From NCBI GenBank assembly GCA_905236935.1, contig CAJOQL010000103.1, forward strand, positions 1 to 16,006: a stretch of 16,006 nt of DNA, given 5' to 3'. Source of the DNA: an uncultured Bacilli bacterium (GTDB taxonomy: Bacteria; Bacillota_I; Bacilli_A; RF39; UBA660). Made by a program: the position numbers and the translations under genes. A model generated the notes under the pieces. It was not told the DNA's origin and ran no database searches. It saw only the letters and a program-made list of their open reading frames with translations. Shown piece by piece: positions 1 through 5,993 of this stretch. The stretch's first letter is position 1, and each line of letters starts with the position of its first letter.

Positions 1-76
1 GATCTTTAGCTCAGTTGGTTAGAGCATCCGGCTCATAACCGGGCGGTCGTAGGTTCGAGTCCTACAAGATCCACCA
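1..76 (+). tRNA. tRNA with CAU anticodon (Ile2 or elongator Met), missing its first base
   Basis: The cloverleaf is complete except for the first acceptor base, which lies one base before the window: the 3' strand at 66-72 pairs properly only if a G precedes base 1. The anticodon stem is 27-31/39-43, the loop reads CTCATAA and the anticodon is CAT at 34-36. The T arm has GGTTCGAGTCC and CCA is encoded at 74-76. The G-C first pair implied by this fit argues against initiator tRNA. CAU tRNAs are either elongator Met or, after lysidine modification by TilS, the Ile tRNA reading AUA. The body resembles my recollection of the Bacillus Ile2 tRNA, but I cannot separate the two by eye. Confidence 0.93.
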
Positions 77-85
77 TTTTTATTT

Positions 86-170
86 GCAGGTATGGCGGAA
101 CTGGCAGACGCGCTAGACTTAGGATCTAGTGGAGCAATCCGTGCAGGTTCAAGTCCTGTTACCTGCACCA
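86..170 (+). tRNA. tRNA-Leu (UAG anticodon)
   Basis: This is an 85-base type II tRNA with a long variable arm. The acceptor stem GCAGGTA (86-92) pairs with TACCTGC (160-166), followed by discriminator A and encoded CCA at 168-170. The anticodon stem CTAGA/TCTAG encloses the loop CTTAGGA with anticodon TAG at 120-122, which reads CUN leucine codons. It lies 9 bases after the CAU tRNA, so the two are probably co-transcribed. Confidence 0.96.
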
Positions 171-181
171 CTTATGTAATT

Positions 182-214
182 AACTTGGATTATTTATCCA
201 AGTTTTTATTTTTT
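182..214 (+). terminator. intrinsic terminator of the tRNA pair
   Basis: A 9-bp perfect stem, AACTTGGAT (182-190) with ATCCAAGTT (196-204), has a 5-base loop and is followed by TTTATTTTTT. It lies 11 bases after the tRNA-Leu CCA end and closes the tRNA transcription unit. Confidence 0.9.
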
Positions 215-239
215 AAAAAAAGCTCGATTTACTCGAACT
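215..239 (-). terminator. intrinsic terminator of the 170-residue protein gene
   Basis: Read on the minus strand, AGTTCGA (239-233) pairs with TCGAGCT (227-221), including one G-U pair, around a 5-base loop, followed by six T (220-215). The stem overlaps the TAG stop at 238-240. It sits back to back with the tRNA terminator. Confidence 0.85.
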
Positions 240-750
240 ATTTACTTATTATAATATCTTTGCTTGGTGCTAATGATCTTCTTATATCAGCTGCCCAAAA
301 TATTACATCACTTATAATCCCAATAGGATCATTTTTATCTATAATTTTGATCTCATCTGGTAAAACTAAACTTCTATCTAATGCACTATTTTCAGCACTA
401 TAGAATTTCATTAATTTAGGATTTGTTAAGTCTGTTCCATATTCTACTGTTCCTAAATACTTACTTGGTATTGACACTGTGGTAGTAACTTTTATATTTT
501 TTTCAAATATAATTGTGCTTTCTTGATTATTATTATAATAAGTCATAAAGACTGGAGGCATAACTTCTGATAATACTAGTATTCCTAGATTACTAGCAGA
601 ACTTTGATATAATTTAATAATACCTTGACTATTTAATTCACGATTACCATTAGAAGTATACCCTAACCTTTGAATAATATCTTCAATATCATAACCATTT
701 TTTTCATTCCATTTAATTAATATATCTTCTATAATATGTTCTATATTCAT
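238..750 (-). CDS. hypothetical protein, 170 aa
   Basis: I do not recognise this family. The product is predicted soluble, with no signal peptide or membrane segment. An N-terminal helix-rich part (about 1-50, MNIEHIIEDILIKWNEKNGY) is followed by a mixed, probably beta-rich middle (about 55-120) and a C-terminal stretch with an unusual tryptophan-containing segment (IFWAADIRRSLAPSKD, near 150-165). The ATG at 750 is preceded by AAGGTG at good spacing, and a TTGTTT-17-TATAAT promoter lies just upstream, so the gene is monocistronic with its own terminator. It is divergent from the M18 peptidase gene. Nothing in the context fixes a function. Confidence 0.8.
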   Translation of the reverse strand: MNIEHIIEDILIKWNEKNGYDIEDIIQRLGYTSNGNRELNSQGIIKLYQSSASNLGILVLSEVMPPVFMTYYNNNQESTIIFEKNIKVTTTVSIPSKYLGTVEYGTDLTNPKLMKFYSAENSALDRSLVLPDEIKIIDKNDPIGIISDVIFWAADIRRSLAPSKDIIISK

Positions 751-771
751 TTTTTCACCTTCTTTTTGATT

Positions 772-800
772 ATTATAACAACTGCTTTAGTATAAAACAA
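772..800 (-). promoter_or_regulatory. promoter for the 170-residue protein gene
   Basis: On the minus strand, -35 TTGTTT (800-795) and -10 TATAAT (777-772) are separated by 17 bases. The predicted transcript starts about 15 bases before the AAGGTG ribosome binding site. The divergent aminopeptidase gene has only a weak candidate here (TATAAA at 791-796), so the two promoters would overlap. Confidence 0.7.
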
Positions 801-824
801 CAAAATAAATGCAAAATAATAAAT

Positions 825-2096
825 ATGAAAATAAATGAATTTAATAACAATTTAATTAATTTTATTGAAAAAGGAACATGTAGTTTTACATGTGTTTTAA
901 ACATAAAAGAAATACTTAAGTATAAAAATTTTGTTGAGCTAAATGAAACTGATAATTGGACCACACTACCTAAAAAGTTTTTTATAACTAGAAATGATTC
1001 TAGTATTATTGCAATTGAACTACCAAATGAAAAAAATAATATATTTTCAATTATTACTAGTCATACTGATACTCCTAGTCTCTTATTAAAACCAAATGGT
1101 AATTATATTAAAGAAAACTATTTAAAATATAATATTATGCCATATGGTGGTTTATTAAATTATGGTTGGTTAGATCATCCATTATCATTAGCTGGCAGAA
1201 TTATTATTAATAAAGATAATAAACTTATAACAAAAATAGTGGATTATAAAAAAGCAATGTTAGTTGTTCCAAGTGTAGCTATTCATCAAAAAACAGATTC
1301 TAATACAAATTTAGATTTAAATATGCAAATTGACTTACAACCATTTTTATCACTTACAAATGATAAAAATGATTGGAATAAAATATTAAATATTAAAGAT
1401 AAAGTTGTAGATTATGATTTATTTGCTTATAACAATTCAAAACCTACTATAATAGGTATAAATCGTGATATCCTAGTTTCACCACGAATTGACAATCTAA
1501 CTAGTGTATATGCATCCTTATGTAGTTTTATTGAAAGTAAATCGTCAAATATAAAAGTTTTTTGTGCTTTTAATAATGAAGAAATAGGTTCATTAACTGA
1601 AGAAGGAGCAGATAGTAACTTTTTATTAGATATATTAAAAAGAGTTGCTGGAATCCTTAATATTGATATTGCTTCAACTATGTCTAAGTCATTTATTATA
1701 AGTTCTGATAATACTCATGCATTTCATCCTAACCACCAAGAATATGCCGATGATACTGGGTCTGCTAAACTCGGAGATGGATTTACAATTGTTAAAGAAA
1801 TTAATTCAACAACCAATGCACTAAGTTCAAGTATTATTAAAACTATTTGCGATAAAAATAAAATAAAATATCAAGATTCAACAGCCAAAAATGATGTTTC
1901 TGGTGGTTCTACTCTTAGTGGTATAAGCTTAAGACATGTAAGTGTTCTTTCAATAGACGTAGGAATTGCACAACTATCAATGCATTCTTCTATCGAAACA
2001 TGTTCTTTAAATGATGTGTATGAATTATATAAAATGATGAAATCTTTTTATAATGCTAAGATTGAAAGAGAAAAAAATACGATTAAAATAAACTAA
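825..2096 (+). CDS. M18 family aminopeptidase (aspartyl aminopeptidase-like)
   Basis: This 423-residue protein is a cytosolic metallo-aminopeptidase that removes N-terminal residues, often acidic ones, from peptides. The family's dinuclear metal-site residues are in order: His80 in SHTDTP, Asp223 in RIDNLTS, Glu252/Glu253 in NNEEIGS, Asp295 in SSDNTHAFHP and His387 in SMHSSIE. The segment MPYGGLLNYGWLDHPLSLAG (105-124) is also characteristic. The N-terminus begins where M18 proteins normally begin (NLINFIEKG...), which supports the ATG at 825 although no clear Shine-Dalgarno sequence precedes it. The stop overlaps the convergent HNH-like gene by 4 bases. Length is typical of the bacterial family. 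Substrate preference cannot be read from the sequence. Confidence 0.95.
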   Translation: MKINEFNNNLINFIEKGTCSFTCVLNIKEILKYKNFVELNETDNWTTLPKKFFITRNDSSIIAIELPNEKNNIFSIITSHTDTPSLLLKPNGNYIKENYLKYNIMPYGGLLNYGWLDHPLSLAGRIIINKDNKLITKIVDYKKAMLVVPSVAIHQKTDSNTNLDLNMQIDLQPFLSLTNDKNDWNKILNIKDKVVDYDLFAYNNSKPTIIGINRDILVSPRIDNLTSVYASLCSFIESKSSNIKVFCAFNNEEIGSLTEEGADSNFLLDILKRVAGILNIDIASTMSKSFIISSDNTHAFHPNHQEYADDTGSAKLGDGFTIVKEINSTTNALSSSIIKTICDKNKIKYQDSTAKNDVSGGSTLSGISLRHVSVLSIDVGIAQLSMHSSIETCSLNDVYELYKMMKSFYNAKIEREKNTIKIN

Positions 2097-2518
2097 TAAT
2101 ACCTTTTTAATCTTTTAACATAAGCTGGTTTAATAATTTCTTGCTTACTTCCTTGAAATATTTTGCCAGTATATTCTTTTTCAAACCCAGTTAATATATC
2201 ATCAATTTCAGAAATATTTTTTAATGAAATGTAGCCTTTATTCTTTTCATCATACATTTCACTTGTTATAGCAAGAAATCTATCTAAATCAAATTGTTCT
2301 ACAATATGTAAGTATTCATGAGAAGTTCTTTGAACTAACATTACCCCATTCCATTCAAAATAACCTCGATCAAATCCAAATATTGGTGATGTTGTTCTAG
2401 GAATTAATAAATGATGAAATGATAATTCAACTGCATCTTCAAATTCATAACCCATAAAGTCATATTTTAATTTCATTAAAGCATATTTTTTGATTAAATT
2501 TTTAGTACAATTTTTCAT
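2093..2518 (-). CDS. small protein with HNH-like histidine pattern, 141 aa
   Basis: The open frame extends to a GTG at 2536, but the ATG at 2518 has GGGAGAG two bases upstream, so translation most likely starts there. The sequence ELSFHHLLIPR (31-41), WNGVML (56-61) and TSHEYLHIVE (66-75) gives a spaced His-His / Asn / His-His pattern like the beta-beta-alpha-metal fold of HNH proteins. No zinc-knuckle cysteine pairs are present. The C-terminus is rich in Lys/Arg/Tyr. Whether it cuts DNA is unknown; the HNH relation is inference from residue pattern. It converges on the M18 gene with a 4-base overlap. An alternative is an unrelated lineage-specific cytosolic protein. Confidence 0.75.
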   Translation of the reverse strand: MKNCTKNLIKKYALMKLKYDFMGYEFEDAVELSFHHLLIPRTTSPIFGFDRGYFEWNGVMLVQRTSHEYLHIVEQFDLDRFLAITSEMYDEKNKGYISLKNISEIDDILTGFEKEYTGKIFQGSKQEIIKPAYVKRLKRYY

Positions 2519-2582
2519 ATCTCTCCCATAAATCACTTTATAATCGTATCAAATATCTATTTGTTTAACAACCGATTTTTAT

Positions 2583-2612
2583 AAAATAAAAAGATAAGTT
2601 AATCCTTATCTT
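2583..2612 (-). terminator. intrinsic terminator of the 140-residue protein gene
   Basis: On the minus strand an 8-bp perfect stem AAGATAAG (2612-2605) / CTTATCTT (2598-2591) with a 6-base loop is followed by TTTATTTT. The TAA stop of the gene (2601-2599) lies in the loop. Confidence 0.88.
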
Positions 2613-3021
2613 GTAACATATTTAATAAATCAATTTTAAAAATATCTTTTTCAGCATTAGCCTTACTAATCATAACACCTTTATAAGTAGTAAGTTCAGC
2701 CATATGACCTTCTAATAGAATATCTGAAGGCGTAATAGTATCTAGCATAACTACATTTTCTGTTTTATAAACTATATAATGTAACTTAATATCTCCATGA
2801 ACTTGACTAAACATATGATCACTTGGAAGTTTTAATTCATAAGTTTCGGTTTTATCTTTTGAATTACTACTAATTAATTCACCAACAAATTTTCCACTTC
2901 GTAGTAGCGGATAATATTCAAAATTTAGTTTCTTAAAAGCAAGCATATTATATTTTTTTAATGCTCGTTCTAATTTACGAAACTCGTTTTCATTAATATA
3001 ATCTAAAATAAATCCTTTCAT
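2599..3021 (-). CDS. hypothetical protein, 140 aa
   Basis: I do not recognise a named family. The product is predicted soluble and cytosolic: an amphipathic N-terminal helix (about 1-30, rich in Lys/Glu) followed by what looks like a beta-rich domain (about 35-115) with the segments EYYPLLRSGKFVGELISS and AELTTYKGVMISK. The ATG at 3021 has an excellent AGGAGGGGG ribosome binding site. A consensus promoter precedes it and a terminator overlaps its stop, so it is a single-gene unit that looks well expressed. A perfect inverted repeat abuts its -35 box and may control it. Confidence 0.82.
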   Translation of the reverse strand: MKGFILDYINENEFRKLERALKKYNMLAFKKLNFEYYPLLRSGKFVGELISSNSKDKTETYELKLPSDHMFSQVHGDIKLHYIVYKTENVVMLDTITPSDILLEGHMAELTTYKGVMISKANAEKDIFKIDLLNMLQDKD

Positions 3022-3048
3022 AATAATACCCCCTCCTAATACATCTAA

Positions 3049-3077
3049 ATTTTAGCATATTTGGGCATTTTTGTCAA
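3049..3077 (-). promoter_or_regulatory. strong sigma-A-type promoter with extended -10
   Basis: On the minus strand, a perfect -35 TTGACA (3077-3072) is followed after 17 bases by TAAAAT (3054-3049), preceded by TGC, an extended -10 motif. It drives the 140-residue protein gene; the AGGAGGGGG ribosome binding site lies about 13 bases after the -10 box. Confidence 0.85.
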
Positions 3078-3100
3078 ATTAGTGTCTAATTCACTAATTT
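3076..3100. repeat. perfect 9-bp inverted repeat touching the -35 box
   Basis: AAATTAGTG (3076-3084) and CACTAATTT (3092-3100) are perfect inverted copies separated by 7 bases. The arm nearest the 140-residue gene overlaps the last two bases of that gene's -35 box. There is no T-run on either side, so it is a poor intrinsic terminator for the upstream pilin-like gene; an operator or RNA-processing hairpin is more likely. This role is inference. Confidence 0.55.
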
Positions 3101-3155
3101 AGTATTGCTTCAAAAACATATTGATATTTTCATATAATAGCTAGTATATTTCAAA

Positions 3156-3386
3156 TTAATTATTGAATAAATCTTCTATACTATTACCTTTTTTAGGTAC
3201 ACATTTACCGTCTCCTCTTTTTTCACCAGGTTGATATTCTTCTCCAACTAGTGAACAAGATGACTTGGTAATTGCATCTTTTAAATAACCACCAAAATAA
3301 GTAACTAATCCTACTGTTAGTACTGTGATTAAACCTACAATAATAACATATTCAACTAAAGCTTGACCTTTATTATTTAATTTCAT
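3156..3386 (-). CDS. Flp/type IV pilin-like prepilin, 76 aa
   Basis: The N-terminus MKLNNKG|QALVEYVIIVG is a class III (prepilin) signal: a short positive leader ending in Lys-Gly (G7), a predicted prepilin-peptidase cut before Q8, then a hydrophobic helix (8-30) with Glu at mature position 5 followed by Tyr, as in Flp/Tad pilins. The mature protein would be 69 residues. Unlike typical Flp pilins it has a C-terminal tail with two cysteines (C44, C62) that could close a loop. The ATG has an AGGAGG site 9 bases upstream and a near-consensus promoter, suggesting high expression. Likely role: structural subunit of a thin surface filament. No assembly genes are in the window. Confidence 0.85.
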   Translation of the reverse strand: MKLNNKGQALVEYVIIVGLITVLTVGLVTYFGGYLKDAITKSSCSLVGEEYQPGEKRGDGKCVPKKGNSIEDLFNN

Positions 3387-3409
3387 TTAATCACCCTCCT
3401 ACTATGATA

Positions 3410-3438
3410 ATAATATATTTTTTTTAATGTTTTGTCAA
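3410..3438 (-). promoter_or_regulatory. promoter of the pilin-like gene
   Basis: On the minus strand TTGACA (3438-3433) and TATTAT (3415-3410) are separated by 17 bases. A TATAAT on the plus strand at 3447-3452 is the best -10 candidate for the divergent DUF192 gene, so the two promoters are nearly back to back. Confidence 0.82.
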
Positions 3439-3467
3439 TCGTGTTGTATAATATATTAGGGTGTTAT

Positions 3468-3752
3468 ATGAAAATATTTATTGCTAAAACATTTAAAGAA
3501 AAACTAACAGGTTTAATGGGAAAAACTAATATTGACTATGGAATGTTTTTTCCACATGTAAATTCAATTCATACTTTTTTTATGAAAGAAACAATAGATG
3601 TGATAGGCCTAGATAATAATATGATTATTACAGAAATTCATCCAAGTATTAAACCAAATAGAATACTTCTACTTAATCATTCTATTCATACTCTAGAACT
3701 TCCTAATAAGGCTTCTAAAAAATATAGAATTGGTCAAAAAATTAAACTATAA
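3468..3752 (+). CDS. DUF192 family protein, 94 aa
   Basis: The product matches the DUF192 pattern: KLTGLMGKTNI, then GMFFP, IHTFFMKETIDVIGLD, and a hydrophobic strand region ending in LELP. These are small beta-barrel proteins of unresolved function, often exported in other bacteria; this copy has no signal peptide. An open frame reaches upstream to 3432, but the family's first strand begins at the ATG at 3468, which has AGGGTG five bases upstream. The -10-like TATAAT at 3447-3452 implies a very short leader. It is divergent from the pilin-like gene, and its stop overlaps the convergent TPR gene by 6 bases. Confidence 0.88.
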   Translation: MKIFIAKTFKEKLTGLMGKTNIDYGMFFPHVNSIHTFFMKETIDVIGLDNNMIITEIHPSIKPNRILLLNHSIHTLELPNKASKKYRIGQKIKL

Positions 3753-3770
3753 TTTCTTGACCATTTTTTT
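3731..3770 (+). terminator. intrinsic terminator of the DUF192 gene
   Basis: TGGTCAA (3731-3737) pairs with TTGACCA (3757-3763), with an inner AAATTA/TAATTT helix after a small internal loop, followed by seven T (3764-3770). It contains the stop codons of both convergent genes. On the minus strand the stem is followed by ATTCTATATTTTTT, so termination of the TPR gene here would be weaker. Confidence 0.82.
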
Positions 3771-5288
3771 ATTATCATTATGATTACATAACTCATCATC
3801 AAAATAAATATTTTTTTCATATACAGGATACATAGTTACTATTTTATTAGAATTAGGAAGAGTTATAACTTTTAAATAATTTTCTCCATTACTACCAATT
3901 CCTTCATAATCAATAATATAAATATCATAAAAATTAAAATATTCAAATCTATCAATGCTACCTATTATAGACTTAATTTTCTTGAACAATTTATAAATGT
4001 TAATATTATTATTAAAACAATTTCTTACAGCTGAATTTGTATGACTATAAATAATATGATCTAATGCTTCGTCTTCATCATAATCTAAAACTGCATCATA
4101 TCTTTTATTTTGGAAAATCTCATAATTATAATTAAAAAATATATTAAGTTCTTTGCTTAAATAAAGAACTATTCTTTCATTTATTTCTCTATCTTCTCTA
4201 TTATTTATTAATTTAATAGCCTCTAAATAGTTATGCATTTTAAATTCTAAGGTTAAAAGTAAATTGTAAGAATATAAAAAGTCATGATTTCTAAGAATAA
4301 GTTCCATAAAACATTTTCTAGCTATATCGAAATTTCCAAGTTCTATTTCAGTTTTTCCAAGATCATACATTGCTAGGTTATCAAATTCTTTTTCTAATAC
4401 TAAATTAAAATACTCTTTGGCTTTTTCAAAATTACCTCTTGTATATTCAATTGTCCCAAGCTCTGTTAATGCATAAATATTAAATTCCTGGGTTATAAGA
4501 GTATTAAAATATTCTTTAGCTAAAACTATATTACCACATTTAATTTCTAATTTTCCAAGTTCTAATAATGCATGAGTATCATATTTATTTGCCTCCAATA
4601 TCATAAGTAAATAATTTCTAGCATCTTCAAGATGATTTAGTTCTGATTCTAATCTAGCTAATTCAAATAGGGCTACAATTCTCGACTTGGTATTTAATAA
4701 TGATTCGAAATATAATCTTGCTTTTTCAAAACTACCTTCTTGTAATTCTAGTTTTCCTAACTCAAATAATGCATGAGTATCATTTTGAACCTTTAAAATA
4801 TCTTCAAAATATTCTCTAGCTTTGGAGTTATTACCTAAGTTAGCCTCTATTTTACCTAGTTCAAATTTAGTATAAATATCATTGCTATTTTCTTCTAAAA
4901 TAGTTAAAAAATGCTTTTTAGCAACATCATAATTTTTTAAAAAACTTTCTAGTTTTCCAAGTTCAAATCTTGCATATAAACTTACTACACTATTTAAGAT
5001 ATATTCATCATTTATGATAAATTCAAAATTCTTTCTAGCTATATTATATTTTTTCTCTTTAACAGCTAATTTACCTATTTCTAATCTAGCTGATGCTACC
5101 ATTGAAGTTTTAAGTAAATTTAATAAATGTTTTAATCCTAATTCTTTTTGATTATTTAGTATTAATAATTTAGCATATTCTAATTCAATATGCACATCTA
5201 AAGGATATTTTTCATATAATTCTGCCATTAAGAGTAAATCTTTATTATTTTTAGCACTTATAAATTTTTCATATACTAATTCATCCAT
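3747..5288 (-). CDS. TPR-repeat protein with distinct C-terminal domain, 513 aa
   Basis: Residues about 33-363 form at least eight TPR-like units at 33-34-residue spacing, each marked by ALFELGKLE...G(N/S)FEKAREYF (for example starting near 106, 140, 173, 206, 240, 273 and 306). Such solenoids bind proteins or peptides. Residues about 368-513 are not TPR: they include RYDAVLDYDEDEALDHII (396-413), then a beta-rich segment YDIYIIDYEGIG and YLKVITLPNSNKIVTMYPV (471-489). I do not recognise this domain with certainty; its ending is faintly like small RNase/toxin folds, which is speculation. There is no signal peptide, so it is cytosolic. A strong promoter precedes it and it forms a single-gene unit. 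Confidence 0.85.
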   Translation of the reverse strand: MDELVYEKFISAKNNKDLLLMAELYEKYPLDVHIELEYAKLLILNNQKELGLKHLLNLLKTSMVASARLEIGKLAVKEKKYNIARKNFEFIINDEYILNSVVSLYARFELGKLESFLKNYDVAKKHFLTILEENSNDIYTKFELGKIEANLGNNSKAREYFEDILKVQNDTHALFELGKLELQEGSFEKARLYFESLLNTKSRIVALFELARLESELNHLEDARNYLLMILEANKYDTHALLELGKLEIKCGNIVLAKEYFNTLITQEFNIYALTELGTIEYTRGNFEKAKEYFNLVLEKEFDNLAMYDLGKTEIELGNFDIARKCFMELILRNHDFLYSYNLLLTLEFKMHNYLEAIKLINNREDREINERIVLYLSKELNIFFNYNYEIFQNKRYDAVLDYDEDEALDHIIYSHTNSAVRNCFNNNINIYKLFKKIKSIIGSIDRFEYFNFYDIYIIDYEGIGSNGENYLKVITLPNSNKIVTMYPVYEKNIYFDDELCNHNDNKKMVKKL

Positions 5289-5312
5289 TATAAATCCCCC
5301 ATTAATTAACTG

Positions 5313-5340
5313 ATTATATCATATTTTTTATGTATGTCAA
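5313..5340 (-). promoter_or_regulatory. promoter of the TPR-protein gene
   Basis: On the minus strand a perfect TTGACA (5340-5335), a 16-base spacer and TATAAT (5318-5313) preceded by TGA (extended -10). The predicted transcript starts about 17 bases before the ATG, which has a GGGGGA ribosome binding site. Confidence 0.85.
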
Positions 5341-5392
5341 ATTGCTCATTTCATGCTTTTTAAAGATTTTACTTTATTTTTTAAAACTTTTT

Positions 5393-5401
5393 TGCTACAC
5401 T
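5393..5401 (+). promoter_or_regulatory. extended -10 promoter of def
   Basis: TGCTACACT is an extended -10 element; the -35 region at 5373-5378 (TTTATT) is weak, as expected for TGn promoters. The AAGGAAGGGG ribosome binding site follows at 5411-5420. Confidence 0.5.
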
Positions 5402-5427
5402 ATACGTGTTAAGGAAGGGGTTTAATT

Positions 5428-5979
5428 ATGGAACTACCAAATATTAAAATATTAGATGAATCACACAAAATATTAAGAACTGTATCTAAAGAAGTTACTT
5501 TTCCTTTAGATGAAGAAACTAAAAAAATAATTAATGATTCTTTAGTTTATTTAGAAATGAGTCAAATTCCAAAATATTCTGAAAAATATGATTTAAGACC
5601 AGGAATGGGACTTTCTTTTATTCAATTAGGTATCCCTAAAAGAATATTTGTAATATCTGAGGAAATTGAAGATGGTAAGTTTAATAGATATGTTGTTATT
5701 AATCCTAAAATAATTAGTAAAAGTGAAGAACTAATTTATGTTGGTGAAGGTGAAGGCTGCTTAAGTATTAACCGAGAAGTTGAAGGAATAGTTCCTAGAT
5801 GTGCAAGAGTAACGGTTGAAGCTTATGATGAAAATGGTACTTTATTTGATATTAGAGTTAGAGAAGATATGGCAGTAGCTTTTCAACATGAAATAGATCA
5901 TTTAAATGGAATTCTTTTTATTGATCATATTGATAAAAAAAATCCTTATAAAAATAAGGATTTAATGAGAGAGATTTAA
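5428..5979 (+). CDS. def: peptide deformylase
   Basis: The enzyme removes the formyl group from the initiator Met of nascent proteins. Motif 2 EGCLS (109-113, with metal-binding Cys111) and motif 3 QHEIDH (153-158, with His154, Glu155 and His158) are intact. Motif 1, usually GLAAPQ, reads GLSFIQ (61-66): the catalytic-site Gln66 is kept but the small residues are replaced by Ser-Phe-Ile. Length (183 aa) and the insertion around 45-60 fit the Gram-positive type II class. AAGGAAGGGG precedes the ATG. The gene converges on parE; its last codons also encode parE's terminator. Confidence 0.95.
   Translation: MELPNIKILDESHKILRTVSKEVTFPLDEETKKIINDSLVYLEMSQIPKYSEKYDLRPGMGLSFIQLGIPKRIFVISEEIEDGKFNRYVVINPKIISKSEELIYVGEGEGCLSINREVEGIVPRCARVTVEAYDENGTLFDIRVREDMAVAFQHEIDHLNGILFIDHIDKKNPYKNKDLMREI
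5934..5962 (-). terminator. intrinsic terminator of parE, inside the end of def
   Basis: On the minus strand AATCCTTAT (5962-5954) pairs perfectly with ATAAGGATT (5949-5941) around a TTTT loop, followed by six T (5940-5935). It lies within def codons and about 25 bases past the parE stop. Confidence 0.87.
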
Positions 5980-5993
5980 ATCTCTTTTATTTT
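5969..5993 (+). terminator. intrinsic terminator of def
   Basis: AGAGAT (5970-5975) pairs with ATCTCT (5980-5985) around TTAA, followed by TTTATTTT. The def stop TAA (5977-5979) is in the loop, and the T-run overlaps the parE stop codon. Confidence 0.8.

Noticed and set aside
92..403. Plus-strand open frame of 103 codons
   Set aside because: It starts inside tRNA-Leu, crosses two terminators and runs antisense to the well-supported 170-residue gene.
773..964. Minus-strand open frame of 63 codons
   Set aside because: It is antisense to the start of the aminopeptidase gene, overlaps the divergent promoter and has no ribosome binding site.
2081..2116. Possible terminator of the aminopeptidase gene (GATTAAAA/TTTTAATC followed by TTTT)
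   Set aside because: The stem is almost all A-T with a 16-base loop, so it is too weak to call in such AT-rich DNA.
2519..2536. GTG start extending the HNH-like protein by six residues
   Set aside because: The six codons consist of the ribosome binding site GGGAGAG of the ATG at 2518.
4200..5192. DNA repeat array or CRISPR in the TPR gene
   Set aside because: The periodicity of about 100 bases is protein-level TPR repetition with diverged codons, not exact DNA repeats with spacers.
3747..5288. Rap/PlcR-type peptide-responsive TPR regulator
   Set aside because: The repeats are short and regular, there is no N-terminal HTH or Rap bundle, and no peptide gene follows.
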